NCBI GenBank assembly: GCA_028274465.1
Contig: CM051456.1
Coordinates: 68,062,753-68,126,752 of the forward strand
Origin: Plantago ovata
Taxonomy: Eukaryota; Streptophyta; Magnoliopsida; Lamiales; Plantaginaceae
Direction of reading: 5' to 3'
Length of the DNA stretch: 64,000 bases
A program made the position numbers and the translations under genes. Of this stretch, positions 11,089 to 21,291 are shown one piece after another (within the stretch, counting starts at the first letter, position 1; each line of letters starts with the position of its first letter). The notes below the pieces were generated by a model, which saw only the letters and a list, made by a program, of their open reading frames with translations, did no database searches and was not told where the DNA came from.

Positions 11089-11999
11089 GTGTCATACGCG
11101 GTACTAACTGTTGTTTGTAGGAACCATACCAAGGGAAAGGAGCATTCCCGTATGATTATTGTGAAGAATTGGAGGGGGATCGACTACAACCATGTCAAGA
11201 AGGGTGACCTCGTTAGATGTGCGTTCGAGCCAAGGGGTTTTGCAACAACGTCGTGGATTATCCAAGAGGAGGAGCTAGAGTACACCTGGAGTAAGGACTC
11301 CTATGCCTATTCATGCACCACCGAAGGGACAGAAACCATTATTACGTCAGCAATCCATCACAAGGACTGCAAAGTTCATGTGAACTGGAAGGCACCGGGA
11401 CATTCTCGCCGCGACGGATTCAATCTTGAGTTCGCAGTTGCTAGAAGGTTCCGAAGCGCTAGCTTGGTTCCAATACATAATGACATGGGTACCCAGCCCC
11501 TCGCTGGGGTGCCCCTTGCCTGCCTCTAAAGAGAGCATCATATAGACATCGGGAGCATCAACTGTAGAGAATGTGGTCGACATAGAAAAAAATGGAAGAC
11601 AACCTCTGAATACCCGAGCATCTCGCTGTAACCTCCTTGGGGTGTAAAACGCTGGAGGGGGAGGTCCTGATATCACTGCCCTTTCCCCTTCAACAGTTCA
11701 CAACCTGTTGGAGAGATACCGGGTGGAAGATTCCATAACAGAGGCGGCCAATCTTGAAGATTCCCTTCGACACTGCAACTCTACCAGTGACGATGTGCGT
11801 GACAATAGTAACAATGAAGATAATAGGGACAATGATGATACAGATGGTTGAATTGGTCCTATCCGATCTATTGATGGAACTACCGCCACTACCACAATTC
11901 CCGAGGCCAAAATATATGAGGCTCCAAGAGCAGTCCCAATAACTCACAAGCAGCATACTCAACCGACCGAGGCCAAACCATGGGGTAACATCTAGTATC
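11089..11999 (+). pseudogene. Decayed ORF of unknown family inside the A1-specific segment
   Basis: An open frame at 11089-11529 (146 codons; KNWRGIDYNHVKKGDLVRCA near its start) looks coding but matches no family I know. A different frame then carries coding-like sequence (LERYRVEDSITEAANLEDSL, then an Asn/Asp-rich run) through stops near 11550, 11645 and 11852 to a final TAG near 11998. A TTGTTTGTAG acceptor-like motif at about 11120 could mean the first exon boundary is there. It could be a second element ORF lost from A2, or captured host sequence. Confidence 0.35.
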
Positions 12000-12684
12000 A
12001 CATCTTATTTCCTCATTATCTTACTGCTAGGGACTAGCGTTAATTTCATGAGGGGGGATGGGATTTAAGTGATCTAGTGTTGTTAGTTTGGAGCTTGGTA
12101 TTGGTAGGATGAGTATAGTACCTCGCATGCCTTATCCGTTGCATTTGCATCTGCACGTTTACTGCTTTCTTAGATTTTTTAGGTTGCATTCACTACATTC
12201 ATCCTAGGATAGTCTTGCATGTTTTATATGGAGTTTATTGCCGAATTTTTTGAACTTTTTTATTGGGTAGATCAACTAACTATGCCATTAATCGTATGCT
12301 TCATCTCTATGAATTTGTTTGAGGTTTTTCTCGCTTGGCTTGTCACATTTATGTATTGCACTTAGTTAAGCTTGGTAGTCTCGACATCACTTAGTGGTGT
12401 TTTCTCTACTGCGGTTCACGAAGGCCTTTATAATAGGATGATGCCTGTTAGGGTCTTATGGTTGTTTCCCGAGTAATTATGTACCTAAGAGGCAACAAGT
12501 CTTCACCATGCTTTGAGATTGCTAAATGCCGAGGAAGGAGGTAGTGTGAGGTTGTGTGATCCTTTGTTTATAATCTATTCTTCCGAATAGGTTTGGGGAG
12601 GGGGTTACACCATCATAGACTTGTTTTCGTTTTTCATTTCCGTATCGTGAGTTTGTTTTTCCTTTTCCATAAATTTTGTACTCC

Positions 12685-12706
12685 AACCTATTCTTTCGAA
12701 TAGGTT
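12685..12706. repeat. Conserved hairpin in the A1 3' region
   Basis: AACCTATTC-TTTC-GAATAGGTT has a perfect 9-bp stem and a 4-nt loop. The same hairpin is at 18877-18898 in A2. A related shorter one (CTATTC-TTCC-GAATAG) lies about 110 bp upstream at 12575-12590, and near 18765 in A2. Confidence 0.7.
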
Positions 12707-12756
12707 TGGGGAAGTCGTGTGAGTCATTTTATCTTTTTGTTATGCTACTTCTGGCT

Positions 12757-12880
12757 AGAAAAAATCGAAAAAAAAAAGAAAGAAAGAAAAATTCCAGAAA
12801 AAAAAGAATCTGGAAAGAAAAAAAGAAAAAAAGAAAAGACCCCAAAAAGGCAAAGAAGGGTCCAAAAAGAAAGCCAAATA
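12757..12880 (+). repeat. A/G-rich low-complexity tract
   Basis: Almost purely A and G on the + strand, built from AAAAAGAAAG-like units. Its counterpart in A2 is 18951-19070. ORFs called here on either strand (lysine-rich or phenylalanine-rich) are composition artefacts. Confidence 0.75.
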
Positions 12881-13485
12881 GCAGTTTAGCAAAGTGTTGT
12901 GTCTTTTCCATTTCTTGTAATGTTCGTAATCGTGTTGTAATTTTCTATTTTTTATCTTTTTTGTCTTGAGTGTCATCTGTTCTAGACCACCCTCGTCCTG
13001 CCATTCAGGAAGTGGTGAATAGCTTAAGACTCTACTTGAGAGATGGGTAGAATAGGGGAGTGTTATCTTTTATAGGGAACCCTCCTTCGTTTGATGAGAG
13101 CCAGTACTGGTTCGACCTCTTTTGAGGAAAAGTCTTAACATGGTGGAACAGCAGTAAGTTCTCAGTTTCATAGGAACGGGACAACCATTCGTATCTTAGC
13201 ATGCTTCATTACGTCGTCACTGACTAGGTCCAGGTAGAGAATGTTACGAGAGACTATCTTGTCTTGACATAAGTGCTTATGTGGATGTGTATAAGTCAAT
13301 CGAGGTATTCTTCAACCTATATTCATGCTTTGATTTATATGGTTCTTGTTCATATGTTTTTTGGTAGATTCAGTAGATTAGTTCATTTTATTTGGCATGA
13401 GACTCCATTTTGTATCTTGCATGTTTTTTGCATTAGAGTCTAGCTTAGTTGCTTGAGGACAAGCAAAGGTTCGGTTTGGGGAGTT

Positions 13486-14505
13486 TGATGAATGTGTATT
13501 TTACACTTTCATTTGAGTCTTTTTCACCTATTTTAGCTATCCTCTATGTTAATTTAGCTATATTTTAGTGCATTTTATTAGAATAGTGTCACGTTTCCCT
13601 TTAAATTTTATTTTATAGGTTTTGGTTGAAAATCGAGGATTTCCGGGCAATTATATTGAAGTTGACAAGGAATTGGTGTTCCAGAAGCCTATTTGGAGTA
13701 TCTGAAGGTTTCCAGATAGGATTTGGAGTCTAGGGGTCGAATCTGGAGGTTAGAAGGCCACTAGAAGTCAGAAACCGAGTCCGAAAAGGGGAAGCAATCC
13801 AAAAACGCGTCGAAAAGGCGAAATTCCGCGAGATTTTCTCTGGGGCGAACCGCCCAACACCGGGTGAGCCGCCCGGTGTGTGGGGCGAACCGCCCCACAC
13901 TATTTCGAGGCCTATATATAGTTTCTCAGTTTTCTCCGAAAATCATACTTTTCCAGACCTACTTTCTCACCTTTCTCTGTAGTTTTAGGTAGGAACTTCC
14001 CAGAGCCTGTTCTGGGGGTTCGTAGCTTAGGGGACACTTTTTCATAGCAGTTTGGAGCTTGTAGGATCGTAATTCTTCGGAGATTGACAACCTTCGGTAA
14101 CATTGTATCTTACAGTTTATTCTACTTATTTTTTATATCTTTCAACATGTTTTCTTCTATGATTTCTGTTGATTGCATGCCTATTATGAGTAGCTAAACT
14201 TATCGTTGGTGGTAGTATGTGAATTCTTAGCGAAGGGAAGATAATCATGCTAATGGCTATATCGCGCATTATACTCCGTGTTATTGCTTTATTTCATTGA
14301 TCAGGCTCAGCCTAAATTCTCGTATGTTGTATTAATTATTATGCACAATTGGACCCTCGTCGACCTATACGCGAGTTTATCTTCGTAGTGTTGAATATTT
14401 ACGGAACACATTAGGACAATAGTGATTGACTTGTCAGAATCGTTATCTTCGTAGTGCTTAATAATTGCAACAGGACATTAGATTGATCAAAGATCTCCAT
14501 GCAAG
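13486..14505 (+). repeat. A1 3' LTR, left part (before the A2 insertion)
   Basis: Starts TGATGAATG after the purine tract and matches LTR1 up to CCATGCAAG. A2 begins at 14506. The missing end of this LTR resumes at 21021. GCAAG (14501-14505) is the left TSD copy of A2. Confidence 0.9.
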
Positions 14506-15800
14506 TGATGAATGTGTCATTCGAGTCTTTTTCACCTATTTCATCTATCCTCTATGTTAATTTAGCTATATTGTAGTGCATTTTATTAGAATAGTGTCAC
14601 GTTTCCCTTTAGATTTTATTTTACAGGTTTTGGTTGAAATTCGAAGATTTACGGGTAATTATATTGAAGTTTACAAGGAATTGGTGTTCCAGAAGTCTAT
14701 TTGGAGTATCTGAAGGTTTTCGGATAGGATTTGGAGTCTAGGGGTCGAATCTAGAGGTTAGAAGGCCACTAGAAGTCAGAAACCGAGTCCGAAAAGGTGA
14801 AGAAATCCAAAACCGCGTCGAAAACGCGGAATTCCGCGAAAAAACCGGGGGGCGAACCGCCCCGTGATATTTCGGGGCCTATATATGGTGCTCAGTTTTT
14901 CTCCGAAAATCATATCTTTCCAGACCTACTTTCTCACCTCTCTCTATGGTTTTCGGTAGGAACTTCCCGGGGCCTGTCCTGGGAGTTCTGTAGCTTAGGG
15001 GATACTTTTTCATAGCAGTTTGGAGCTCGTAGGACCTCAATCATCCGAAGATTGACAACCTTCGGTAACTTTGTATCTTACAGTTTTATTCTACTTATTT
15101 TATTATATTCTTTCAACATGTTTTCTTCTATGATTTCTGTTGATTGCATGCCTATTATGAGTAGCTAAACTTATCGTTGGTGGTAGTATGTGAATTCTTA
15201 GCGAAGGGAAGATAATCATGCTAATGGCTATATCGCGCATTATACTCCGTGTCATTGCTTTATTTCGTTGATCAGTTCTAACCAAAATTCTCGTATGTTG
15301 TATTGATTTTTATGCACAATTGGACACTTGTCGACCATCAGACCAATTATCTTCGTAGTGTTGAGTAATTACGGAACACATTAGGACAATCATCAGACCA
15401 ATTATCTTCGTAGTGTTGAGTAATTACGAAACACATTAGGACAATAGTGATTGACTTGTCAGACCAGTTATCTTCGTAGTGCTTAATATTTGCAACAGGA
15501 CACTAGATTGATTCAAAGATCTCTATGCAAGACCGAGGAATTTATGCATGATTATCGACCCGTTATGTTAAGAAGGACCATACTATCACCAATCTCCATT
15601 ATCTGCTAGAAACCCCCTCTGCTATCTGTTTGCTGTTTTTATATTCTAAATTAGATTTGATAAAGCTAGTTATAGTCCTGAGAGAACGACACTCGAGTCA
15701 TTCTACTGCTACACTACGATTTTCGTTGTAGTTGTGGATTGCCTTTGGCTAATAACAAATTTATTTGCTGAATCGAGACCCGACAAATCTCCGTTCATCA
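14506..15800 (+). repeat. 5' LTR of A2 (1,295 bp)
   Basis: TGATGAATG to CGTTCATCA. It lacks about 17 bases near the start that the other copies have (TATTTTACACTTTCAT). It has one GC hairpin at 14849 and the 55-bp duplication at 15336-15445. Confidence 0.9.
15336..15445 (+). repeat. 55-bp tandem duplication in the A2 5' LTR
   Basis: The block starting CATCAGACCAATTATCTTCG occurs at 15336 and 15391, differing at one base or so. The A2 3' LTR has the same duplication at 20550-20659. A1 has a single copy, so it marks the A2 subgroup and predates this insertion. Confidence 0.85.
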
Positions 15801-15803
15801 AAT

Positions 15804-15821
15804 TGGCGCCGTTGCCGGGGA
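15804..15821 (+). promoter_or_regulatory. A2 primer-binding site (tRNA-Asp)
   Basis: TGGCGCCGTTGCCGGGGA, which I recognise as the complement of the 3' end of plant tRNA-Asp, three bases after the LTR. Confidence 0.85.
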
Positions 15822-15969
15822 CTATACTCCTTTTTTTTGTTTAATTTGTTTATATTTACAGCTTTAGATTACTAATTCTATTAGTTTTAGTTTTCCTTTT
15901 TAATCTCTCTCTGATACTGATTTCCTAGTCTGTTTCTAATCACCTTTCCTAGTCTGTTTCAGATTGTGT

Positions 15970-18106
15970 ATGCCGCATTCACGTTCTGCAGGAACACCGC
16001 TTGCTGATTCAATTGCTGAGATCGACAGAGTCTACCACCAAAGAAGGCGACTACTTGAAAGGCGCGCACTAGAGGAAATAGAGGAAACCGATTTCTCTGA
16101 ATCTCTACTTAGTCTCTTCAAGGAAATCGACGGAATGGCAGAAGCTAGACCATTGAAGGCATGGGTTCAACCCACCAAGGATCGTATGAGGGGACAGGCG
16201 ATAGTCTTTTGTCTGCAACCCGAGATCTGGAGATAAAGAACCACGCATTCCAACAACTTCCGAGGTTCTATGGCTTATCAAGGGAAGATGTGATGGGGTA
16301 CTTGCACGATATCGATGATTTCGTCAACCAACTCCCACGACCTGGAGCTGACATAACAACGGATGAGTTGAGGATGAAGGTTTTTGCTATGGGACTTGGC
16401 GACAGAGCCAAGTCATGGCTGAGTTCTCTTCCAGCAGGCTCGCTGGACACTTGGGAAAATGTTTTTTCAACTTTCATGGAGAAATACTTCCCTCACACCT
16501 TGACTACCGCGCTTAAAGCGCAAATCACTGGATTCAAGCAGGACTATGATGAGACCATCTACACCGCGTTTGAGAGGTTCCAAGATCTCACGAACAAGTG
16601 CCCTCACCATGGTTTTGAACTTTCCGACCTAGTCCAACACTTCTACAATGGACTAACCTTCAAGAACCAACAAGTGGTGGATTTCTAATGCCGAGGCAAT
16701 ATTTGGGAGGAAACCGCAGAAGCCGTCTGGGCAGTTTTCGAAAGGCTTGCTAAGGGTTCGCAGTTCAAGGACCCAAGAGCAATGGTTAGGAGACGTGGAC
16801 CTGAAGCTCCACCGACTCAAGAAGCCCCTATGTACAGGGGGAATGGGGATCAATTCGAGTGCTTTACCAACGAATTGAAGCAAGTCCTCAAGAGCGCCAC
16901 CGGAACAACTGTTTCGAACGAAGTATGCCGAATATGCAAGAACTATGGGCATGGGGCTCATATGTGTAGATCGGAGCTGGCATACGATGATGGCAACTGG
17001 GCTCGAGGAGGCGAAGAAGAAGCCTTTGCTACGGAGTTTGGCACTCAAGAAGTTAGCTACGGACAAGACGGTAGGAATCCTCGAGGTGGATTTTGGAGAA
17101 GAGGATACCGTAACAATCAAGGATATGCACCGGATAACCAAACTTATGGCCCTAACCAAGACCGTAGCAGGCTAAACTATGGTAATGATCACTGCGAAAA
17201 CCCCACTCCGAAAGAGACACCGAAGTCGGCTCAACTGATGGAGAACTTGCAAAAGATGGTCAATCACACACAAAGTTTTCTCAAACATTATGAAGAAGAT
17301 TCCGAGAAGACTAGGGCAAGACTCGATAGGTTGGAAGAGAGCACTAGGCTTGCCCATCAAAGTTGCAAGAGTTAATCGACCGAGGAGCAAGTAGAGAACA
17401 AGGCAAACTGCCTAGCAACACTGTGAAGTCAAAATTGGTTGGTGATGTACCTGACGAAATCACCATCAGGAAGGTTGTTAGGTGCGAGTGTTGCATGAAG
17501 GAAGAACTTCTACAAGCTGAAGAAGAAGAGAAGGACCTTGGTTCTGACACAAGTGATGAGGAGCAAGAGGATCCCGAACCACTCCCTAAAAGTTTCGATG
17601 TTAAGGTAGGGATTGGTGAGCTTGAAAATGTCCGTGCCACACTAGACACGGGATCCTACTCGAACATAATTCCTTTGAATGTGTTTGAAAAGAGAAACAT
17701 CGGAAAACTATCTGAGCAAAGGGCTATTGTGCAACTGGCGGATGGATCCTTTATGAGGCCCGAGGACGTTGTGAAAAACGTGTTGGTCAAGATTGGTGAA
17801 GCATCTATATACACCAATTTCGTAGTTATGCCGGCATCTGCACCTGGGACGGGGGATGTCATACTCTTAGGGCAAACATTCTTGACTAAACTACGCTCTG
17901 TGATGGACATCTACCAAAGAACTTGCACTATTGAAGTAAATGGCAAGCAACACGTGTTGAAAGCCTTACCTGATCCACCTGAACCGCCTGATATTACTAC
18001 TCACTACTGTGGTCTTGCAGCCTATTTTCTTTCTTATTCACAGGTTCGTGGCATGGAGAGGAGATCAATGAAGGGGAAGTCTAGTACCCGCAGAAAGAAG
18101 AGATAG
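15970..18106 (+). pseudogene. gag: A2 Gag-protease, two frameshifts and a stop
   Basis: The ATG at 15970 corresponds to the A1 start. The layout is as in A1: Gag domain, knuckle CRICKNYGHGAHMC, coiled coil, protease TLDTGSYSNI, basic C-terminus ending at 18106. Breaks relative to A1 are a one-base loss near 16205, a TAA at 16686-16688 after VVDF, and another one-base loss near 17360. Unlike A1, the C-terminal part reads straight through GQTFLTKLRS, which shows that the A1 stop is secondary. Confidence 0.85.
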
Positions 18107-19687
18107 GCGCGGACAGGAGTCGGGTCAAAGACTTTAAACAATGGCGCTATCCGGGAGGCAACCTGAAGATTTTTATCGCTTTCTTTACCGCTTTGGATTT
18201 TTTCTCACGAGTTTGATTGAGTATTATAGGTCACTTATACAAGCATTAGCTCTCACCTTGGATCCACTTTCGACGTTCGGGACGGGCGACGACGTTCAGG
18301 TTTGGGGAGGAGGTTATCGCTGGTTATCTCTATACTTATCTTGCTTATGATAAACTCGTGAATTTTTTGCATTTGCATGTTTACTGCTTTCCTAGGATAG
18401 AGTCTTGCATGTTTTATATGGAGTTTATTGCCGAATTTTTTGAACTTTTTTATTGTGTAGATCAACTAGCTATGCCATTAATCGTATGCTTCATCTCTAT
18501 GAATTTGTTTGAGGTTTTTCTCGCTTGGCTCGTCACATTTATGTATTGCACTTAGTTAAGCATGATAGTCTCGACATCACTTAGTGGTGTTTTCTCTACT
18601 GCGGTTCACGAAGGCCTTTATAATAGGATGATGCATGTTAGGGTCTTATGGTTGTTTCCTGAGTAATTATGTACCTAAGAGGCAACAAGTCTTCACCATG
18701 CTTTGAGATTGCTAAATGCCTAGGAAGGAGGTAGTGTGAGGTTGTGTGATCCTTTGTTTATAACATATTCTTCCGAATAGGTTTGGGGAGGGGGTTACAC
18801 CATCGTTGGACTTGTTTCTGTTTTTCATTTTCGTATCGTGAGTTTATTTTTTCCTTTTCCATGAATTTTGTACTCCAACCTATTCTTTCGAATAGGTTTG
18901 GGGAAGTCGTGTGAGTCATTTTGTTTCTCTTTTGTTATGCTACTGCTGGATTAAAAAAATTCGAAAAAAAAAAGAAAGAAAAATTCCAGAAAAAAAAGAG
19001 AAAAAGAAAAAGAAAAAAAGAATCTGGAAAGGAAAAAAAGAAAAGACCCCAAAAAAGAAAAGAAGGGTCCAAAAAGAAAGCCAAATAGCAGTTTAGCAAA
19101 GTGTTGAGTCTTTTCCATTTTTGTAATGTTCGTCATCGTGTTTTTCTATTTTTTATCTTTTTTGTCTTGAGTGTCATCTGTTCTAGACCACCCTCGTCCT
19201 GCCATTCAGGAAGTGGTGAATAGCTTAAGACTTTACTTGAGAGATGGGTAGAATAGGGGAGAGTTATCTTTTATAGGGAACCCTCCTTCGTTTGATGAGA
19301 GCCAGTACTCGTTCGACCTCTTTTGAGGAAAAGTCTTAACATGGTGGAACAGCAGTAAGTCCTCAGTTTCATAGGCACGGGACAACCATTCGTATCTTAG
19401 CATGCTTCATTACGTCGTCACTGACTAGGTCCAGGTAGAGAATGTTACGAGAGACTATCTTGTCTTGACATAAGTGCTTATGTGGATGTGTATAAGTCAA
19501 TCGAGGTATTCTTCAACCTATATTCATGCTTTGATTTATATGGTTTTTTGTTCATATGTTATTTGGTAGATTCAGTAGATTAGTTCATTTTATTTGGCAT
19601 GAAACTCCATTTTGTGTCTTGCATGTTTTTTGTATTAGAGTCTAGCTTAGTTGCTTGAGGACAAGCAAAGGTTCGGTTTGGGGAGTT
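18107..19687 (+). other. A2 non-coding 3' region
   Basis: Collinear with the shared part of the A1 3' half. It holds the GAATAGG hairpins (18765 and 18877), an A/G-rich tract (18951-19070) and a terminal purine tract (GGTTTGGGGAGTT). No credible gene. Confidence 0.75.
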
Positions 19688-21015
19688 TGATGAATGTGTA
19701 TTTTACACTTTCATTCGAGTCTTTTTCACCTGTTTTAGCTATCCTCTATGTTAATTTAGCTATATTTTAGTGCATTTTATTAGAATAGTGTCACGTTTCC
19801 CTTTAGATTTTATTTTACAGGTTTTGGTTGAAATTCGAAGATTTCCGGGCAAGTATATTGAAGCTTACAAGGAATTGGTGTTCCAGAAGCCTATTTGGAG
19901 TATCTGAAGGTTTCCGGATAGGATTTGGAGTCTAGAGGTCGAATCTGGAGGTTAGAAGGCTACTAGAAGTCAGAAACCGAGTCCGAAAAGGTGAAGAAAT
20001 CCAAAACCGTGTTGAAAACGCGGAATTCCGCGAAAAAACCGGGGGGCGAACCGCCGGAGCTCTCGGGCGAACCGCCCCGTGATATTTCGGGGCCTATATA
20101 TAGTGCTCAATTTTTCTCCGAAAATCATATCTTTCCAGACCTACTTTCTCACCTCTCTCTATAGTTTTAGGTAGGAACTTCCCGGGGCCTGTCCTGGGAG
20201 TTCTGTAGCTTAGGAGATACTTTTTCATAGCAGTTTGGAGCACGAAGGACCGCAATCATCCGGAGATTGACAACCTTCGGTAACTTTGTATCTTACAGTT
20301 TTATTCTACTTATTTTATTATATTCTTTCAACATGTTTTTTTCTATGATTTCTGTTGATTGCATGCCTATTATGAGTAGCTAAACTTATCGTTGGTGGTA
20401 GTATGTGAATTCTTAGCGAAGGGAAGATAATCATGCTAATGGCTATATCGCGCATTATACTCCGTGTCATTGCTTTATTTCGTTGATCAGTTGTAACCAA
20501 AATTCTCGTATGTTGTATTGATTTTATGCACAATTGGACACTTGTCGACCATCAGACCAATTATCTTCGTAGTGTTGAGTAATTACGGAACACATTAGGA
20601 CAATCATCAGACCAATTATCTTCGTAGTGTTGAGTAATTACGAAACACATTAGGACAATAGTGCTTGACTTGTCAGACCAGTTATCTTCGTAGTGCTTAA
20701 TATTTGCAACAGGACACTAGATTGATTCAAAGATCTCTATGCAAGACCGAGGAATTTATGCATGATTATCGACCCGTTATGTTAAGAAGGACCATACTAT
20801 CACCAATCTCCATTATCTGCTAGAAACCCCCTCTGCTATCTGTTTGCTGTTTTTATATTCTAAATTAGATTTGATAAAGCTAGTTATAGTCCTGAGAGAA
20901 CGACACTCGAGTCATTCTACTGCTACACTACGGTTTTCGTGGTAGTTGTGGATTGCCTTTGGCTTAATAACAAATTTATTTGCTGAATCAAGACGCGACA
21001 AATCTTCGTTCATCC
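19688..21015 (+). repeat. 3' LTR of A2 (1,328 bp)
   Basis: Matches the A2 5' LTR including the 55-bp duplication (20550-20659), but retains the bases lost near the start of the 5' copy. TATATATAG at about 20094. GC hairpins at 20043 (degenerate) and 20064. Confidence 0.92.
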
Positions 21016-21020
21016 GCAAG

Positions 21021-21291
21021 ACCAAGGAATTTATGCATGATTATCAATCCATTATGCTTTGAAGGATCATACTATCACCAATCTCCATTATCTGCTAGAA
21101 ACCCCTTTGCTATCTGTCTGCTGTTTTTATATTCTAAATTAGATTTGATAAAGCTAGTTATAGTCCTGAGAGAACGACACTTGAGTCATTCTACTCTTAC
21201 ACTACGGTTTTCGTTGTAGTTGTGGATTGCCTGTGGCTAATTAACAAATATTATTTGATTGAATTCGGGACCGAGAAATCCGCGTTCATAA
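21021..21291 (+). repeat. A1 3' LTR, right part (after the A2 insertion)
   Basis: Resumes at ACCAAGGAATTTATGC, exactly where 14505 broke off, and runs to CGTTCATAA. It is followed by CTATG, the right TSD of A1, and by C0 pol. Confidence 0.9.

Larger units (their letters stand above)
10011..13485 (+). other. A1 non-coding 3' half, including about 2 kb absent from A2
   Basis: The first 150 bases and 12150-13485 align with A2 (18107-18200 and about 18360-19687). The intervening 10180-12150 has no counterpart in A2. That segment contains the GC hairpin array (10271-10346), AT-rich sequence and a decayed unknown ORF (11089-11999). The shared part contains the GAATAGG hairpins, an A/G-rich tract (12757-12880) and a purine tract before the 3' LTR (GGTTTGGGGAGTT, 13473-13485). 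Confidence 0.7.
14506..21015 (+). mobile_element. A2: sibling Athila-like gag-protease element inserted in the A1 3' LTR
   Basis: LTRs at 14506-15800 and 19688-21015, TSD GCAAG at 14501-14505 and 21016-21020. The internal region is only 3.9 kb: PBS, gag-protease and about 1.6 kb non-coding. It belongs to the same family as A1 but a distinct subgroup: its LTRs carry a 55-bp tandem duplication absent from A1, and it lacks the 2-kb A1 segment. The final LTR base reads C where the family has A (CATCC for CATCA). Confidence 0.92.
6434..21291 (+). mobile_element. A1: Athila-like non-autonomous gag-protease LTR element (TR-GAG type), split by A2
   Basis: The 5' LTR is 6434-7705. The 3' LTR is 13486-14505 plus 21021-21291, split by A2. 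The flanking TSD is CTATG at 6429-6433 and 21292-21296. Between the LTRs are a tRNA-Asp type PBS, one gag-protease ORF, about 3.4 kb of non-coding sequence and a polypurine tract. There is no RT, RNase H or integrase, so mobilisation would need an autonomous relative. The last bases of the 3' LTR read CATAA instead of CATCA. Once A2 is removed the element is about 8.3 kb. Confidence 0.9.

Noticed and set aside
12676..12976. Lys-rich and Phe-rich ORFs (also 18911-19136)
   Set aside because: Readings of the A/G-rich tract on the two strands.
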